36,534 bases of DNA from a virus. This document shows, piece after piece, positions 36,434 to 36,534 of this stretch; the stretch's first letter is position 1; each line of letters begins with the position of its first letter. A model generated the notes under the pieces. The model was not told the origin of the DNA, searched no databases, and worked only from the letters and a program-made list of their open reading frames with translations. The stretch covers positions 1 to 36,534 of the IMG/VR virus record IMGVR_UViG_3300021062_000012. One strand, written 5' to 3'. A program made the position numbers and the translations under genes.

Positions 36434-36534
36434 TGTTTTCAGGATGGAAGATCGCCGCTGGCGTCGGGCTCGTTGCTGCCGCCATGGGCGTGGCCCTCTG
36501 GATTCAAACCGAGCGCCTCGAGGCCGCGCGCGAA
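36408..36534. repeat. 127-bp terminal direct repeat, right copy
   Basis: Identical to 1-127. It contains the end of the small membrane gene and the first part of Rz. See the left copy for its meaning. Confidence 0.95.
36430..36534 (+). CDS. Partial second copy of Rz start
   Basis: The first 35 codons of the Rz gene (23-442), repeated because the window runs past the circular join. It is cut by the window edge and is not a separate gene. Confidence 0.9.
   Translation, partial: MMFSGWKIAAGVGLVAAAMGVALWIQTERLEAARE

Overview
The window is a complete, circularly closed genome of a temperate short-tailed phage (podovirus) of about 36.4 kb. The first 127 bases (1-127) recur exactly as the last 127 (36408-36534), so the unique sequence is 36,407 bp and gene order continues across the junction. 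The virion genes resemble the P22 type: P22-like portal, scaffold, P22-fold coat protein, an adaptor, a gp10-like tail hub and three large ejection-type proteins. The host is probably a GC-rich alphaproteobacterium. This is inferred from base composition, from the tRNA-Pro-like attachment site and from the general look of the regulatory proteins; no host sequence is present.

Layout. 23-608 completes the lysis cassette (Rz/Rz1 spanins), whose first part (holin candidates, exported transglycosylase, a small membrane peptide) lies at 35328-36433. 744-1587 holds three small genes, followed by a hairpin terminator, a candidate promoter and an attP core identical in type to the 5' end of a tRNA-Pro gene (1699-1725). 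1762-6092 is a leftward operon of seven tightly overlapping genes ending in excisionase and tyrosine integrase. It also holds a LexA-fold protein with both catalytic residues replaced and a protein built of four repeats. 6100-7956 is the immunity region: a secreted nuclease, a small membrane-anchored protein, an S24-type self-cleaving repressor, a Cro-like protein and four copies of one operator in two pairs. 8100-8870 carries small genes around two strong palindromes. 8868-12824 is the replication module (ParB-like protein, unknown protein, Toprim primase, RecA-like helicase). It is followed by a dense cluster of TTCGRA iterons with an AT-rich stretch and a DnaA-like box, which is the best origin candidate. 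13111-15248 is a run of small accessory genes, including two consecutive proteins with twin-arginine signals. 15267-34907 is packaging, head, tail and ejection. 34819-35253 is a leftward membrane protein gene sitting alone among rightward genes.

How it fits together. The repressor operators lie in the -35/-10 spacers of the leftward int operon promoter and the rightward cro promoter. One repressor would therefore silence both excision and lytic growth, and SOS-type self-cleavage would release both together. Integration at the 5' part of tRNA-Pro would separate the host gene from its own promoter, and the phage seems to carry a replacement promoter directly upstream of the core. Nearly all genes within operons overlap by ATGA or TAATG, so translation is coupled throughout. 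A hairpin that hides the coat protein ribosome binding site and a terminator after the decoration gene are likely means of setting structural protein ratios.
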